Shown here piece after piece: positions 26,407 to 35,027 of a DNA stretch of 64,000 bases (its first letter is position 1; every line of letters begins with the position of its first letter). The DNA lies in NCBI GenBank assembly GCA_934655875.1, contig CAKUHB010000010.1, positions 13,800 through 77,799 of the forward strand, given 5' to 3'. The notes below the pieces were generated by a model that saw nothing but the letters and a program-made list of their open reading frames with translations, ran no database searches and had not been told where the DNA came from. This DNA is from an uncultured Oscillospiraceae bacterium. Lineage in GTDB: Bacteria; Bacillota; Clostridia; Oscillospirales; Oscillospiraceae. A program made the position numbers and the translations under genes.

Positions 26407-27258
26407 TTATTTGACTGCACTGTCGACCTGACCCTGAATGAAGTATTTCTGCAGGCACAGATATGCCACGACCAGCGGCAGGACACACAGCACCGCGGCG
26501 GCTGCCGCGCCGTGCATGTTCTGGGCACTGTCTGCACCGCCGAAGAACTGCCGGATGAGCAGCACCAGCGTGTATTTCGACGGCTTCTGCAGGATGTAGT
26601 ACGGATACAGGTACTCATTCCATGCCGTAACGCCTTTGAGGATGATGACGGATACCGTCACAGGCTTCAGCTGCGGCAGGATAATGCTCCAGAAGGTACG
26701 CAGAACGCCTGCGCCGTCGATCGCCGCCGCTTCATCCAACGCGACGGGAATGGAGTTGATGAAGTTCGTGTACAGATGAATGGACATCGGAAGACCGAAC
26801 GCTGCGGCGATCACGATGACGGCCCACTGCTGGTTGATGCCGCCGAGCGCAACAAGCTCTGTATACACGCCGACCAGAATGGACAGCGGCGGGATCATCA
26901 TGATGCCCAGACAGAAGCTCTGCATGAAGCTGTTGAGCCGGGAGCGGTTGCGCGCGAACGCATAGGCTGCCATGCAGCCGAACACGACCTCAATCGCGAC
27001 CGTGCCGGCGGCAATGAGCACAGTGTTGCCCAGCGCACGGAAGAGCTTTCCGCTCTCGATGATAGAGGTAAAGTTGCTTAAATCAAAATAGGTCGGCGGG
27101 ATCAGGCGGCTTCCGAGATCCGTCGGATGCTTGAAGGCCATGACCACGAGCACATAGATCGGCAGAAGATAGATGAGAATGATCAGTGCGCTCAGAATGT
27201 ATTTCCATGCCTGCTTCTGCTTTGTCTTATGAACCTGTTTCTGGAGCGTTTTCGGCAT
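26407..27258 (-). CDS. carbohydrate ABC transporter permease, MalG class
   Basis: A 283-aa CUT1 permease with six hydrophobic segments, EAA loop DEAAAIDGAG and C-terminal KYFIQGQVDSAVK. ATG 27258 overlaps the stop of the preceding permease (TGATG) and follows GGGAGG. With its partner it forms the channel of the sugar importer that feeds the downstream catabolic enzymes. No ATPase gene is present, so a shared ATPase is likely. Confidence 0.9.
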   Translation of the reverse strand: MPKTLQKQVHKTKQKQAWKYILSALIILIYLLPIYVLVVMAFKHPTDLGSRLIPPTYFDLSNFTSIIESGKLFRALGNTVLIAAGTVAIEVVFGCMAAYAFARNRSRLNSFMQSFCLGIMMIPPLSILVGVYTELVALGGINQQWAVIVIAAAFGLPMSIHLYTNFINSIPVALDEAAAIDGAGVLRTFWSIILPQLKPVTVSVIILKGVTAWNEYLYPYYILQKPSKYTLVLLIRQFFGGADSAQNMHGAAAAAVLCVLPLVVAYLCLQKYFIQGQVDSAVK

Positions 27259-28127
27259 CAATACTGCACCTCCCTTTTACGGAAATAACGCGTCAGGAAT
27301 GTCGAGATGATAAAGATGAAAACGAAGAGGAATACGCCGATCGCCGAAGCATAGCCGGCTTTTTCCGAGTCAAAATACATATAGGAAATATATGTAGACA
27401 GCGAATGCGTCTTCAATGTGGGGCCGCCCTTCGTCAGGGAGATGATCACATCGTTCAGCTTCAATCCGCCGATGACATTCTGAATGACCGCGGTGGACAT
27501 GGCGGGCGTGAGCAGTGGGAGCGTCACATGGCGGAAGACCTGCCATTTGCTGCCGCCGTCGAGCGTCGCCGCCTCGTAATACATGGACGGAATGTTCTGC
27601 AGGCCCGCCAGATAGATGATCATGGCGATGCCGACATACTGCCAGCTGTTGACCAGCGTGATGATGATCTTGCCGCGGGTCCCGTCCGCCAGCCAGTTGA
27701 CCGCGTCCTTCCCGAGATACTGGAAGATCTCGTTGATGACGCCGTGGTTGAGCTGGAAGAAGAAATACATGATGTAGCCCATCAGAAGGCCCGAGATCAT
27801 GACCGGCAGATAGATGATCGTCCGGACAGCATTGCGGATCTTGAATTTGCTGTTGAGGAACAGGGCCAGCGCCAGACCGAATACGTTCTGCAGCAGCGCC
27901 GAGCCGAAGCCATAGAGCATGGTGTTCCAGAAGGAGGAGCCGAAGTATTTATCCGAAAATAAGCTGATGTAGTTTTTCAGACCAATGAAGGTCATGTTTT
28001 GGGAATAGCCATTCCATTTGAAGAACGAGATATAAATGCCCCGCGCCAGAGGGTACAGCACAAAACATGCCATGAGCAGGACAGCCGGTATATACAGAAG
28101 ATTCATCTGTCTTTTCCGTTTTTCCAT
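27258..28127 (-). CDS. carbohydrate ABC transporter permease, MalF class
   Basis: A 289-aa CUT1 permease starting with a basic segment (MEKRKRQ) and a membrane helix (LLYIPAVLLMACFVLYPLA). The EAA loop reads YEAATLDGGS. ATG 28127 has only a weak ribosome site (AAAGGAAC further upstream), perhaps keeping permease levels below binding-protein levels, together with the hairpin at 28159-28200. Partner of the MalG-class subunit that follows. Confidence 0.9.
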   Translation of the reverse strand: MEKRKRQMNLLYIPAVLLMACFVLYPLARGIYISFFKWNGYSQNMTFIGLKNYISLFSDKYFGSSFWNTMLYGFGSALLQNVFGLALALFLNSKFKIRNAVRTIIYLPVMISGLLMGYIMYFFFQLNHGVINEIFQYLGKDAVNWLADGTRGKIIITLVNSWQYVGIAMIIYLAGLQNIPSMYYEAATLDGGSKWQVFRHVTLPLLTPAMSTAVIQNVIGGLKLNDVIISLTKGGPTLKTHSLSTYISYMYFDSEKAGYASAIGVFLFVFIFIISTFLTRYFRKREVQY

Positions 28128-28158
28128 TCCGTTGTCCGTTCCTTTCTAATAAAGAGTG

Positions 28159-28200
28159 TGCAGGTGCCGGATGTTCTGGGAGATTCATCCGACACCTGCA
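28159..28200 (-). other. intercistronic hairpin between binding-protein and permease genes
   Basis: TGCAGGTG-C-CGGATG pairs with CATCCG-A-CACCTGCA: 14 of 15 pairs, loop of 12. It lies about 80 bases after the binding-protein stop and before the permease operon, with no strong T-run. Same position as the hairpin in the sialic-acid importer operon, so probably an mRNA stabiliser or attenuator. Confidence 0.6.
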
Positions 28201-28281
28201 GATAAATCATTTAAGCAGATCAGTCGTTACAATGCGGGGCCATATTCAGCTTATGGGGCGCTGGACCACGATCGCAAGGAC

Positions 28282-29652
28282 TCAGCCGTTCTGCTCTGCG
28301 TAGAGCTCCAGGTAGTTGTCTCTCAGGTATTCAACAGCTTCGGTCACATCGTCGGGGTTGGAGAGCATCATGGACATGGAGTCAGCCATAATGCCCCACA
28401 TGCCGGACGGGAAGAACTTGCGGTCGAAGAGGTTATCGTACTGGACGTTGCCGTTGCAGTCTGCAACAGCCTGCTTGTAGCAGTTGAGCGTGTAGACGTC
28501 AGCGGCGTCAGCGCCCTCGACGGTGGGCAGGCAGCCGGAGACGGTCGCCCACTTGGAGCCGACCTCGGGACGGGCCAGATAATCAAGCAGCGCCCAGCAG
28601 GCAGCTTCGTTCTCGGTGTCCTTCCAGACGCCCCATGCGTCGCCTTCGCCGACACGGAAGGACGGAGCGCCATCAGCGGAGGAGGGCAGCGGGAGCACGC
28701 CCATGTTGGCATCGGGATAATACTGACGGGCAACGGTGATGTTGTCGGTGCCGCGAACCATGAAGGCCGCTTCGCCGGAGCCAAGCATCTGCTGCGCACC
28801 GGCAGCGTCGAGCGTAAGAACGTCTTCATTGATGTAGCCCTTCTTCATCCAGGTAGCCAGATACTCGTAGAGTTCCGTTGCATAGGTGTCGAAGTCGAAC
28901 GTGCCGTCCTTCAGAGAGTCGCCCAGATCATACTTGGCGCCTTCGTCCGTCCAGAAGGTCGGAGCGACGGAGCCGAGCAGACCAGCAAGGTTGCCGCCGA
29001 CGGAACCGCCGATGGCCAGCGGGGTGATGCCGACTGCGACGAGCTTTTCACAGGCTGCATCGAAATCGTCCCAGGTACGGATGCTGTTGGGATCGACACC
29101 GGCCTTGTCAAGCGCATCCTTGTTATAGATCAGGCCGGAGATGCTCATGGACATGCCGAGTGCATAGAAGTTGCCGTTTTCGTCAGCCATAACGCCGGCA
29201 AGAGAATCCTTGTCGATGGTATCGAACCAGGGCTGATCATTAACGACCTTCAGATATTCGCTGTAGCGGAGCAGGGACCAGCCGTGAGTCATCCAGACAT
29301 CGGGCAGGGAGTTGGAAGCCATCATGGTTTTGAGCTGAGCCTCGCCCTCGGAGCCCGGGGTGATGAGATCGACCTGAACGCCGGTCTCAGCCGTGAAGTC
29401 ATTGATGATCTCCTGGAACACTTCCAGCTTCGCATCGGTGTAGTTGGTTGCGAAAACGGAGATCGTGCCGCCGACAGTGGGATCTTCCGCCGTTTCTTCC
29501 GCGGCAGGCGTGGGTTCTTCGGGAGTAGCGGCCTCGGCCGGTTCTGTCGTGGCGGTCTGCTCGGCATCTGCGGCAGGCTCTGCCTTAGCTGCACAGGCAA
29601 CCATCGTCAGCACCATCAATGCCGCGAGGATCAATGCAAGAATCTTCTTCAT
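28282..29652 (-). CDS. extracellular sugar-binding lipoprotein of ABC importer
   Basis: A 456-aa family 1 solute-binding protein: signal peptide ending in a lipobox-like VACAAK (Cys about residue 20), an acidic Ala/Glu/Pro/Thr linker to about residue 62, then GGTISVFATNYTDAKLEVFQ opening the binding fold. First gene of the importer-catabolic operon, with AAGGAGG before ATG 29652. It diverges from an AraC regulator that probably controls it. Ligand unknown; the GH4 and mutarotase genes favour an alpha-galactoside or related oligosaccharide. Confidence 0.88.
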   Translation of the reverse strand: MKKILALILAALMVLTMVACAAKAEPAADAEQTATTEPAEAATPEEPTPAAEETAEDPTVGGTISVFATNYTDAKLEVFQEIINDFTAETGVQVDLITPGSEGEAQLKTMMASNSLPDVWMTHGWSLLRYSEYLKVVNDQPWFDTIDKDSLAGVMADENGNFYALGMSMSISGLIYNKDALDKAGVDPNSIRTWDDFDAACEKLVAVGITPLAIGGSVGGNLAGLLGSVAPTFWTDEGAKYDLGDSLKDGTFDFDTYATELYEYLATWMKKGYINEDVLTLDAAGAQQMLGSGEAAFMVRGTDNITVARQYYPDANMGVLPLPSSADGAPSFRVGEGDAWGVWKDTENEAACWALLDYLARPEVGSKWATVSGCLPTVEGADAADVYTLNCYKQAVADCNGNVQYDNLFDRKFFPSGMWGIMADSMSMMLSNPDDVTEAVEYLRDNYLELYAEQNG

Positions 29653-29778
29653 TTTTGGTTTTCCTCCTTGTCATTTTATACAAACAACGTTTTACTTTTT
29701 GCTGTCTGCTATTACAAAGTACCATATTTTTTGCATTCTGATAATGCAGAAACCTGTTACAAACATGGACAATTCTGC

Positions 29779-29807
29779 TGGACATTGTTTCCCGTTTCTG
29801 CTACACT
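29779..29807 (+). promoter_or_regulatory. promoter of the AraC gene at 29861
   Basis: TGGACA (29779-29784), 17 bases, TACACT (29802-29807); ATG follows 53 bases later. Confidence 0.6.
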
Positions 29808-29860
29808 ATATAAAAAACAAATTCCGAAAACAGGACGAATGCAGCAGGGGGCGGACGCTG

Positions 29861-30700
29861 ATGGCGCTGAACAATTTTGACGAGTTCATTGATAAAACAG
29901 ATTTTCTGCAAACGAGACTCCTCCAGGTCAATAGCTGCGGCTCAGAACGGGTCGTCAAATACGATTACACCATCCTGCGCTCCAACGGGCGGCGGGATTA
30001 CCATTTTTTGTATCTGCAAAATGGCTGGCTCGACATTGAGGTCGGCACGGCGAAGGCGCGGCTGACGCGCGGACAGTGCGCGGTGTTTCTGCCGAACGTG
30101 CGGCAGATGTACTCCTTTACCGCCGCAGGCGATCCGGTCTCTCTCTATCTGCATTTTACCGGGCAGGCCGCAGCCGAGGCCATGCAGTATCTGCGCCCGA
30201 CACAGAGCATGATCTATACCATCTCTGACCAGACACTGTTCGAGAGCCTGTTCCACCGGCTCAACCGCCTGCATAATTTACAGCAGTCCGCTGCCATGCA
30301 GATCCCGGAGGAAAACAGCATCCTGCTTCAGCTCATTACCATTGTCTGCCGCAGCAGCGCGGACAATGAAGCACCCATCCGCAGCGATATCCTCAGTGCC
30401 ATGGAATACATGCGGGAGCATATGCAGGAGCAAATCAACTTCCAGACCTTTGCCGAAACGCTGCACCTCAGCTACAGCCGCTTTGCGCATCTGTTCACGC
30501 AGGCCGTTGGTGTCTCGCCGCAGCAGTATCTGCTGCGGCTCCGGCTGGACCGCGCGCGAGGCTTCCTGCGCGATTCCTCCATGAGCGTTTCCGAGGTGGC
30601 GGAAAGCACGGGCTTCAACGACCCGTTTTACTTCAGCCGTATGTTCAGCAAATCCTTCGGCCTTTCCCCGAGAGCATTCCGGACCAAATGCAGGAAATAG
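29861..30700 (+). CDS. AraC family regulator, sister of the one at 32166
   Basis: A 279-aa regulator: N-terminal cupin arm (about 15-110: YTILRSNGRRDYHFLYLQNG, RGQCAVFLPNVRQMYSF) and C-terminal double HTH (FAETLHLSYSRFAHLFTQ and VSEVAESTGFNDPFYFSRMF). It shares many N-terminal motifs with the AraC protein beyond the GH4 gene (NSCG, YTILRS-GR-DYH, VRQ-Y-F, YLHFTG/YWIHFTG), so the two arose by duplication. It diverges from the sugar importer operon and converges on the GH4 gene. ATG 29861 follows a purine-rich GGGGGCGG; the frame extends upstream without signals. Confidence 0.87.
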   Translation: MALNNFDEFIDKTDFLQTRLLQVNSCGSERVVKYDYTILRSNGRRDYHFLYLQNGWLDIEVGTAKARLTRGQCAVFLPNVRQMYSFTAAGDPVSLYLHFTGQAAAEAMQYLRPTQSMIYTISDQTLFESLFHRLNRLHNLQQSAAMQIPEENSILLQLITIVCRSSADNEAPIRSDILSAMEYMREHMQEQINFQTFAETLHLSYSRFAHLFTQAVGVSPQQYLLRLRLDRARGFLRDSSMSVSEVAESTGFNDPFYFSRMFSKSFGLSPRAFRTKCRK

Positions 30701-30707
30701 CGCTTTT

Positions 30708-32021
30708 TTATTTGTAATCTCCGAGATACTCTGCGTTCTTCTCAAAAATCAGATCGCACATGTCGCGGATCTCCTGTAGACTGCACACGGCGGAGCAGAG
30801 CGGATCCATCATGACTGCGTGATAGACCTCCTCCCGGCGCTTTGTCATGGTTGCGTGCACGACGAGGTTCTCAATCTGCGCTGTCGTGCTGACAAGAATG
30901 GCCAGATGCGCCGGCAGTTCGCCGACGATGGTCTTGTGTATGCCGTCCTTGTCTGCGAAGACGGGGATCTCCACGCAGGCATCGCGCGGCAGATTGGGAA
31001 TGGAGCCATCGTTGATGACGTTGCCATTGAACCTGAACGGCGTCCGGTCACCGAAGCGGGCGTTGAAGATATTCGCGGCGTATTCGCTGCTGCGCCTGGT
31101 GTCGACGGGATCATTTTCGATCCAGTCTGTGATCTCCTGTTTCCAGCTCCCGGCACGCTCCAGCCGGCTGTTGAGCGAAAACGCGTGCAGGCCGGGGTTC
31201 CAGTTGGTGCTGTGCGTGCAGTATTTTTCAATCAGATCCGGACGTTTGCGGAACCACGCATTATACTCGGAATTGTGGCCGCTGGACTCCGTGACGTAAT
31301 AGCCCAGATGCCGGAACATTTCGTTGCGCACCTGCTCTTTGTTATAAAATTCGGGATCCTCCAGCTTTTTTGCAAGCTTTGGGTACAGATCCTGTCCATT
31401 GTGCTCCAGCTTCAGATAAAACGCCTGATGGTTGACGCCAGCGCAGAGATAATCAATCTCGTCTGCCGGCGTTTCCAGCCACTCCGCCAGCATAGCAACC
31501 GTTCCCTGTACGCTGTGGCACAGGCCTGTGACCTCGACGTTCGATTCGGTCTGCATGGCCTTACAGAGCATCGACATCGGATTTGTGTAATTCAGAAAAA
31601 CCGCGTTCGGGCAGTATTTCTCAATATCCCGGCAAATGTCCAGCATCAGCGGAATATTGCGCAGAGCCCGGAAAATGCCGGAGACGCTGCGCGTGTCGCC
31701 GATGTTGATATCGACGCCGAACTGCATGGGAATTTCAATGTCGTAGCGCCAGACGTCGATCCCGCCGTTGAAGACCGTGCACAAAACGCCGTCCGCACCA
31801 TCAAGCGCTTCCGCGCGGCTCTGTGTTGGGGTAATTTTTGCGTGTGTTCCCATCGCCGCGTTGATCTTCCTGACTGCTGCGGTGATCCGATCGAGCCGCT
31901 CTGCGTCGGTATCCATCAGGGCCAGTTCACAGTCTGCAAAGGCGGGGAAGGAGAGCAGATCCCGGACAAGATTACGTGTGAAGATAAAGCTGCCCGCGCC
32001 GAGAAATGCAAATTTTTTCAT
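30708..32021 (-). CDS. melA: glycoside hydrolase family 4, alpha-galactosidase (MelA)-like
   Basis: A 437-aa NAD- and Mn2+-dependent glycosidase. The N-terminal NAD site is GAGSFIFTRNL (8-18); LNYTNPMSM and GLCHSVQGT (the CHS signature of the MelA-type alpha-galactosidases, with the metal-binding Cys) and GVNHQAFYL follow. GH4 enzymes cleave by oxidation at C3, elimination and re-addition. The product, probably galactose, would feed mutarotase. It lies between two sister AraC genes and on the opposite strand. Other GH4 members act on alpha-glucosides or glucuronides; CHS argues for galactosides. Confidence 0.82.
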   Translation of the reverse strand: MKKFAFLGAGSFIFTRNLVRDLLSFPAFADCELALMDTDAERLDRITAAVRKINAAMGTHAKITPTQSRAEALDGADGVLCTVFNGGIDVWRYDIEIPMQFGVDINIGDTRSVSGIFRALRNIPLMLDICRDIEKYCPNAVFLNYTNPMSMLCKAMQTESNVEVTGLCHSVQGTVAMLAEWLETPADEIDYLCAGVNHQAFYLKLEHNGQDLYPKLAKKLEDPEFYNKEQVRNEMFRHLGYYVTESSGHNSEYNAWFRKRPDLIEKYCTHSTNWNPGLHAFSLNSRLERAGSWKQEITDWIENDPVDTRRSSEYAANIFNARFGDRTPFRFNGNVINDGSIPNLPRDACVEIPVFADKDGIHKTIVGELPAHLAILVSTTAQIENLVVHATMTKRREEVYHAVMMDPLCSAVCSLQEIRDMCDLIFEKNAEYLGDYK

Positions 32022-32165
32022 AAGAGCACCATCCTTTTTTATTTTTGGATAGCCCCAGTGTACCTCAACGCCTGCGCGGCAACAAAGCAGAAAGCTGCCG
32101 GATGAAAGGACATTCCTGCTATACAGCGCGCGGGCCGTATGCTATACTGGTCATGGGTGAGCAGG

Positions 32166-33026
32166 ATGAGAACCTATTGTGAGTTCAGAGACTCCACAGA
32201 TGATCCGCCTGTCCGTGGCTTGCAGATCAACAGCTGCGGCATACAGCAGGCCGGACAATATGGATATACGATCCTCCGGTCAAGGGGCCGGTCAGACTAT
32301 CATCTGCTGTATATCCAGAGCGGATGGATCGAAGCAGAGCTCGACGGCGTCCAATCGCGCATAGAAGCGGGCGGTTTTATTTTCTATCCGCCCGGTGTGC
32401 GGCAGCTTTATGCGTTCAGTAAGGAAGGAAACGCGGTATCTTACTGGATCCACTTTACCGGAACGGCGATTGAAGATGCGCTGTCCGGCATTCCCTGCGC
32501 ACGTGCATTCTGCGGTCAGGTTGACGAACGGACACAGCTCGAGAGCCTGCTGCACCAGCTTTCGCAGGTGCACCACATGTGCGGGCCCGCATATTTTCTC
32601 GACGAGGGCGGACTGCTTTTGCAGATTCTTGCGGTTTTGTCGCGCAGTGTCAACCGGCAGGAGGGTGCGGCGTGCAGCGAGATCCGCGCCATAGCGGCCC
32701 ATATCTGCGAGCATTTCACCCAGCCGCTGTCGCTTGCGGACTGTGCAGCCCGCCTGCATTTGAGCGTCAGCCGGTTTTCGCATCTGTTCACACAAACCAT
32801 TGGCGTTTCACCGTATCAATACCTGCTGCGTCTGCGGCTGGATCGCGCATGCGAGCTGCTTTTGCATACGGAACTGGATATCCGCCATGTTGCGCAGCTC
32901 AGTGGCTTTGACGATGCTTCCTACTTCAGCCGCCTGTTCCGCAAACACTTTGCAAAAACGCCGGGCGCGTTTCGGGCGGCGTACAATCGGGAGGAAGCCG
33001 GCGCTTCCATCCCGCCGGCTTTATAG
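32166..33026 (+). CDS. AraC family regulator, sister of the one at 29861
   Basis: A 286-aa AraC protein from ATG 32166, with GGTGA five bases upstream; an alternative ATG at 32139 adds nine residues. N-terminal cupin arm (YTILRSRGRSDYHLLYIQSG, FYPPGVRQLYAF) and C-terminal HTH pair (CAARLHLSVSRFSHLFTQ and IRHVAQLSGFDDASYFSRLF). It is divergent from the GH4 gene and probably activates it. A TATACT -10-like box overlaps the alternative start. Its similarity to the regulator at 29861 suggests that both sense the same kind of sugar. Confidence 0.85.
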   Translation: MRTYCEFRDSTDDPPVRGLQINSCGIQQAGQYGYTILRSRGRSDYHLLYIQSGWIEAELDGVQSRIEAGGFIFYPPGVRQLYAFSKEGNAVSYWIHFTGTAIEDALSGIPCARAFCGQVDERTQLESLLHQLSQVHHMCGPAYFLDEGGLLLQILAVLSRSVNRQEGAACSEIRAIAAHICEHFTQPLSLADCAARLHLSVSRFSHLFTQTIGVSPYQYLLRLRLDRACELLLHTELDIRHVAQLSGFDDASYFSRLFRKHFAKTPGAFRAAYNREEAGASIPPAL

Positions 33027-33028
33027 AA

Positions 33029-33066
33029 AAAGCAGGCATCCTGTGTTTTTGCAGGATGCCTGCTTT
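33029..33066. terminator. two-way terminator between araC and iclR genes
   Basis: AAAGCAGGCATCCTG (33029-33043) pairs with CAGGATGCCTGCTTT (33052-33066). The + side is followed by TGATTTT, and the minus side by TTCTATAAAG. It separates two convergent genes. Confidence 0.75.
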
Positions 33067-33077
33067 TGATTTTGGTG

Positions 33078-33860
33078 TCAGCTGCACTGTTCGCGCAGCA
33101 GGAACAGCTTTTGCGTGATTGCCTGTGCGGCCTCGCGGAGCTGCGGGAGATAATAAGCCAGCTGCTCGCGCGAGGTCACGTCCGTAATGCCCGAGAACGA
33201 CAGCGCGGCGTAGATCTCCCCATCCGGGCTGCGAACCGGCACGGCCACACAGCACGTGTGCGTCAGGGATTCAAAATAATCAAGCGCATATTCCTGCTGC
33301 CGGACTCTGTTCAGCTCCTCCAGAAACGCGCGCTTGGTGCAGATGGTATTCGGCGTCATCGTCTCGAATGCGATCCCGTCGATAAACTGCGTGCGCAGCA
33401 CCTCCGGCAGCTCGCAGAGCAGAATCTTTCCGCCCGCGGACGCGTGCAGCGGCAGCGCCGAGCCAACCGGTGCGACGAAATCAACATACCGTTCCGTGCG
33501 CGTCTGCTGCAAAATGAAAAACCGCCGGTCTTGCCGGACGACCAGATTCATCGGCAGAATTTCCCGTGCCGTCAGCTCCTGCATGATCGGATACGCCACC
33601 TCGGCCAGCGCGAGGTGAAAATTATTTTTCTCCGTGACATAAGATAACTTCTCGCCCGGAATGTATTTGTCGTCTGACATCTGGAAGCTCCAGCCATTTG
33701 TCTCCAGCGTCTTTAAGATCCGGTACGCCGCCGACGGCGTAATACCCTGGCATTTTGCAATCTCGTTGACGCCCATCGGCCGCTTTTCCTGCATCAGCAG
33801 CTCCAGAATTTTCAGCCCGCGCTCGAGCGCTTGTACTGTACCCTGTTCCTTCCTTTCCAT
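33078..33860 (-). CDS. IclR family transcriptional regulator
   Basis: A 260-aa regulator: winged helix (residues about 8-65, GLKILELLMQ, GVNEIAKCQGITPSAAYRILKTLE) and the IclR effector domain (about 80-255, with LPLHASAGGKILL and CVAVPVRSPDG). ATG 33860 is chosen because GGAGG then lies 5 bases upstream; the adjacent ATG 33863 would be too close. It diverges from the DapA-family operon, and a TTGGAAT-N4-ATTCCAA palindrome typical of IclR proteins lies in the shared region, so it probably represses that operon until a keto-acid-type effector binds. Confidence 0.87.
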   Translation of the reverse strand: MERKEQGTVQALERGLKILELLMQEKRPMGVNEIAKCQGITPSAAYRILKTLETNGWSFQMSDDKYIPGEKLSYVTEKNNFHLALAEVAYPIMQELTAREILPMNLVVRQDRRFFILQQTRTERYVDFVAPVGSALPLHASAGGKILLCELPEVLRTQFIDGIAFETMTPNTICTKRAFLEELNRVRQQEYALDYFESLTHTCCVAVPVRSPDGEIYAALSFSGITDVTSREQLAYYLPQLREAAQAITQKLFLLREQCS

Positions 33861-34006
33861 CATTTCCTCCGCCGCAAGTACTTTGCTCTTGATTATACCG
33901 TAAGCGCTGGAACTGCGTCAACTGCCAAGACCTTCATTGCCGGGAATCCCTCGGATGTATTCTGTTTTGCACAAATCCAACATGGAGAATTTGGCTATTC
34001 TGCATA

Positions 34007-34035
34007 TTGCATTCTGTTTTTGATTCCGGTATGCT
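34007..34035 (+). promoter_or_regulatory. promoter of the IclR-controlled operon
   Basis: TTGCAT (34007-34012), 17 bases, TATGCT (34030-34035). The IclR-type palindrome begins 12 bases downstream. Confidence 0.6.
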
Positions 34036-34046
34036 GTTCTTGAAAA

Positions 34047-34064
34047 TTGGAATGCTTATTCCAA
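34047..34064. promoter_or_regulatory. IclR-type operator TTGGAAT-N4-ATTCCAA
   Basis: A perfect 7+4+7 palindrome near the expected transcription start, before the DapA-family gene. IclR, KdgR and PcaR-type proteins bind TGGAA-type palindromes of this form. Binding here would block transcription. Confidence 0.65.
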
Positions 34065-34088
34065 AACACGCCATAAAGGAGAGCGACT

Positions 34089-35015
34089 ATGGAAAAACAA
34101 AAAATGGGCGGCGTTGTATTCCCGCTTGTGACTCCCTTCTGCGGGGAGGACGAACATGTCAATTATCCCGCGCTTGACAAGCTGATCGACTTTCTGATCG
34201 AAAACGGCGCGACGGGCGTCATCCCCTGCGGCAGCACGGGCGAGCTTGTATCCATGACGCTGGAGGAGCAGCTGGAGATCAACCGCCACACCATCGAATA
34301 CGTGAACCATCGCTGCAAGGTCTACGCCTGCACCGGCGCGTACCGGACCTCCGACGCAATCCTGCTCTCCAAAGCCGCGGAGGAAGCCGGGGCCGACGGC
34401 GTCATGGTCGTCACGCCCTGGTACATTATGCCGAACGAGGAGGAAGCCTACGACCATTATAAGGCCATCCGTGCCGAAATTTCGATTCCGCTGATCCTCT
34501 ATCACAATCCGTATCTGACCGGCTGCTGGCTGAGTGAAAAAATCATTGCGAAGCTGTATAATGATGGCATTATCGACGCCATCAAGGATTCCGCGCACGA
34601 TATTTACCGCCACCAGAACATGCGTGCCCTGTGCAAGGATGACGGCTTCTCTATTTTCTACGGCTATGACAATCTCCCCGCCGAAGCGCTCATGATGTAC
34701 GCCGACGGCTGGATCACCGGCGTCGGCACGCTCTTCCCGGCAGAGACTGTCCATGTCTATGATCTCTGCAAGGCCGGCGAGCCGCTTGAAGCCAGAGACT
34801 ATATCATGACCGTCTGCCGCAAGTACATGCACTTCTTCAACGAACCTACAAAAGAGGGCCTGCCCTCGCCGTGGCTGGCAATCATCAAGGAGGGACTGAC
34901 CATGCGCGGAATCCCCATCGGCCTGCCGCGCAGACCCATCCATCCGCTGCCCGACAGTGTCCGCGCAGAGCTGACGGCAGTCATGCGGGACTTCGGCTAT
35001 TACAAGCTCGGATAA
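34089..35015 (+). CDS. dihydrodipicolinate synthase/N-acetylneuraminate lyase family aldolase
   Basis: A 308-aa class I aldolase or dehydratase. GSTGE (48-52) is the pyruvate carboxylate site; Tyr138 (ILYHNP) and the Schiff-base Lys166 (AIKDSA) are intact. The family includes DapA, NanA, KDG aldolase and KDG dehydratase. It is the first gene of an IclR-controlled operon with two dehydrogenases and an AllA-like protein, so a sugar-acid lyase is more likely than DapA or NanA. AAGGAG precedes ATG 34089. Linking it to the distant sialic-acid locus is not supported by its operon. Confidence 0.82.
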   Translation: MEKQKMGGVVFPLVTPFCGEDEHVNYPALDKLIDFLIENGATGVIPCGSTGELVSMTLEEQLEINRHTIEYVNHRCKVYACTGAYRTSDAILLSKAAEEAGADGVMVVTPWYIMPNEEEAYDHYKAIRAEISIPLILYHNPYLTGCWLSEKIIAKLYNDGIIDAIKDSAHDIYRHQNMRALCKDDGFSIFYGYDNLPAEALMMYADGWITGVGTLFPAETVHVYDLCKAGEPLEARDYIMTVCRKYMHFFNEPTKEGLPSPWLAIIKEGLTMRGIPIGLPRRPIHPLPDSVRAELTAVMRDFGYYKLG

Positions 35016-35027
35016 GGAGACGTTCTT

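Noticed and set aside
34089..35015. N-acetylneuraminate lyase for the sialic-acid locus
   Set aside because: Family motifs fit NanA, DapA and KDG lyases equally, and the gene belongs to an IclR operon 24 kb away with no sialic-acid genes.
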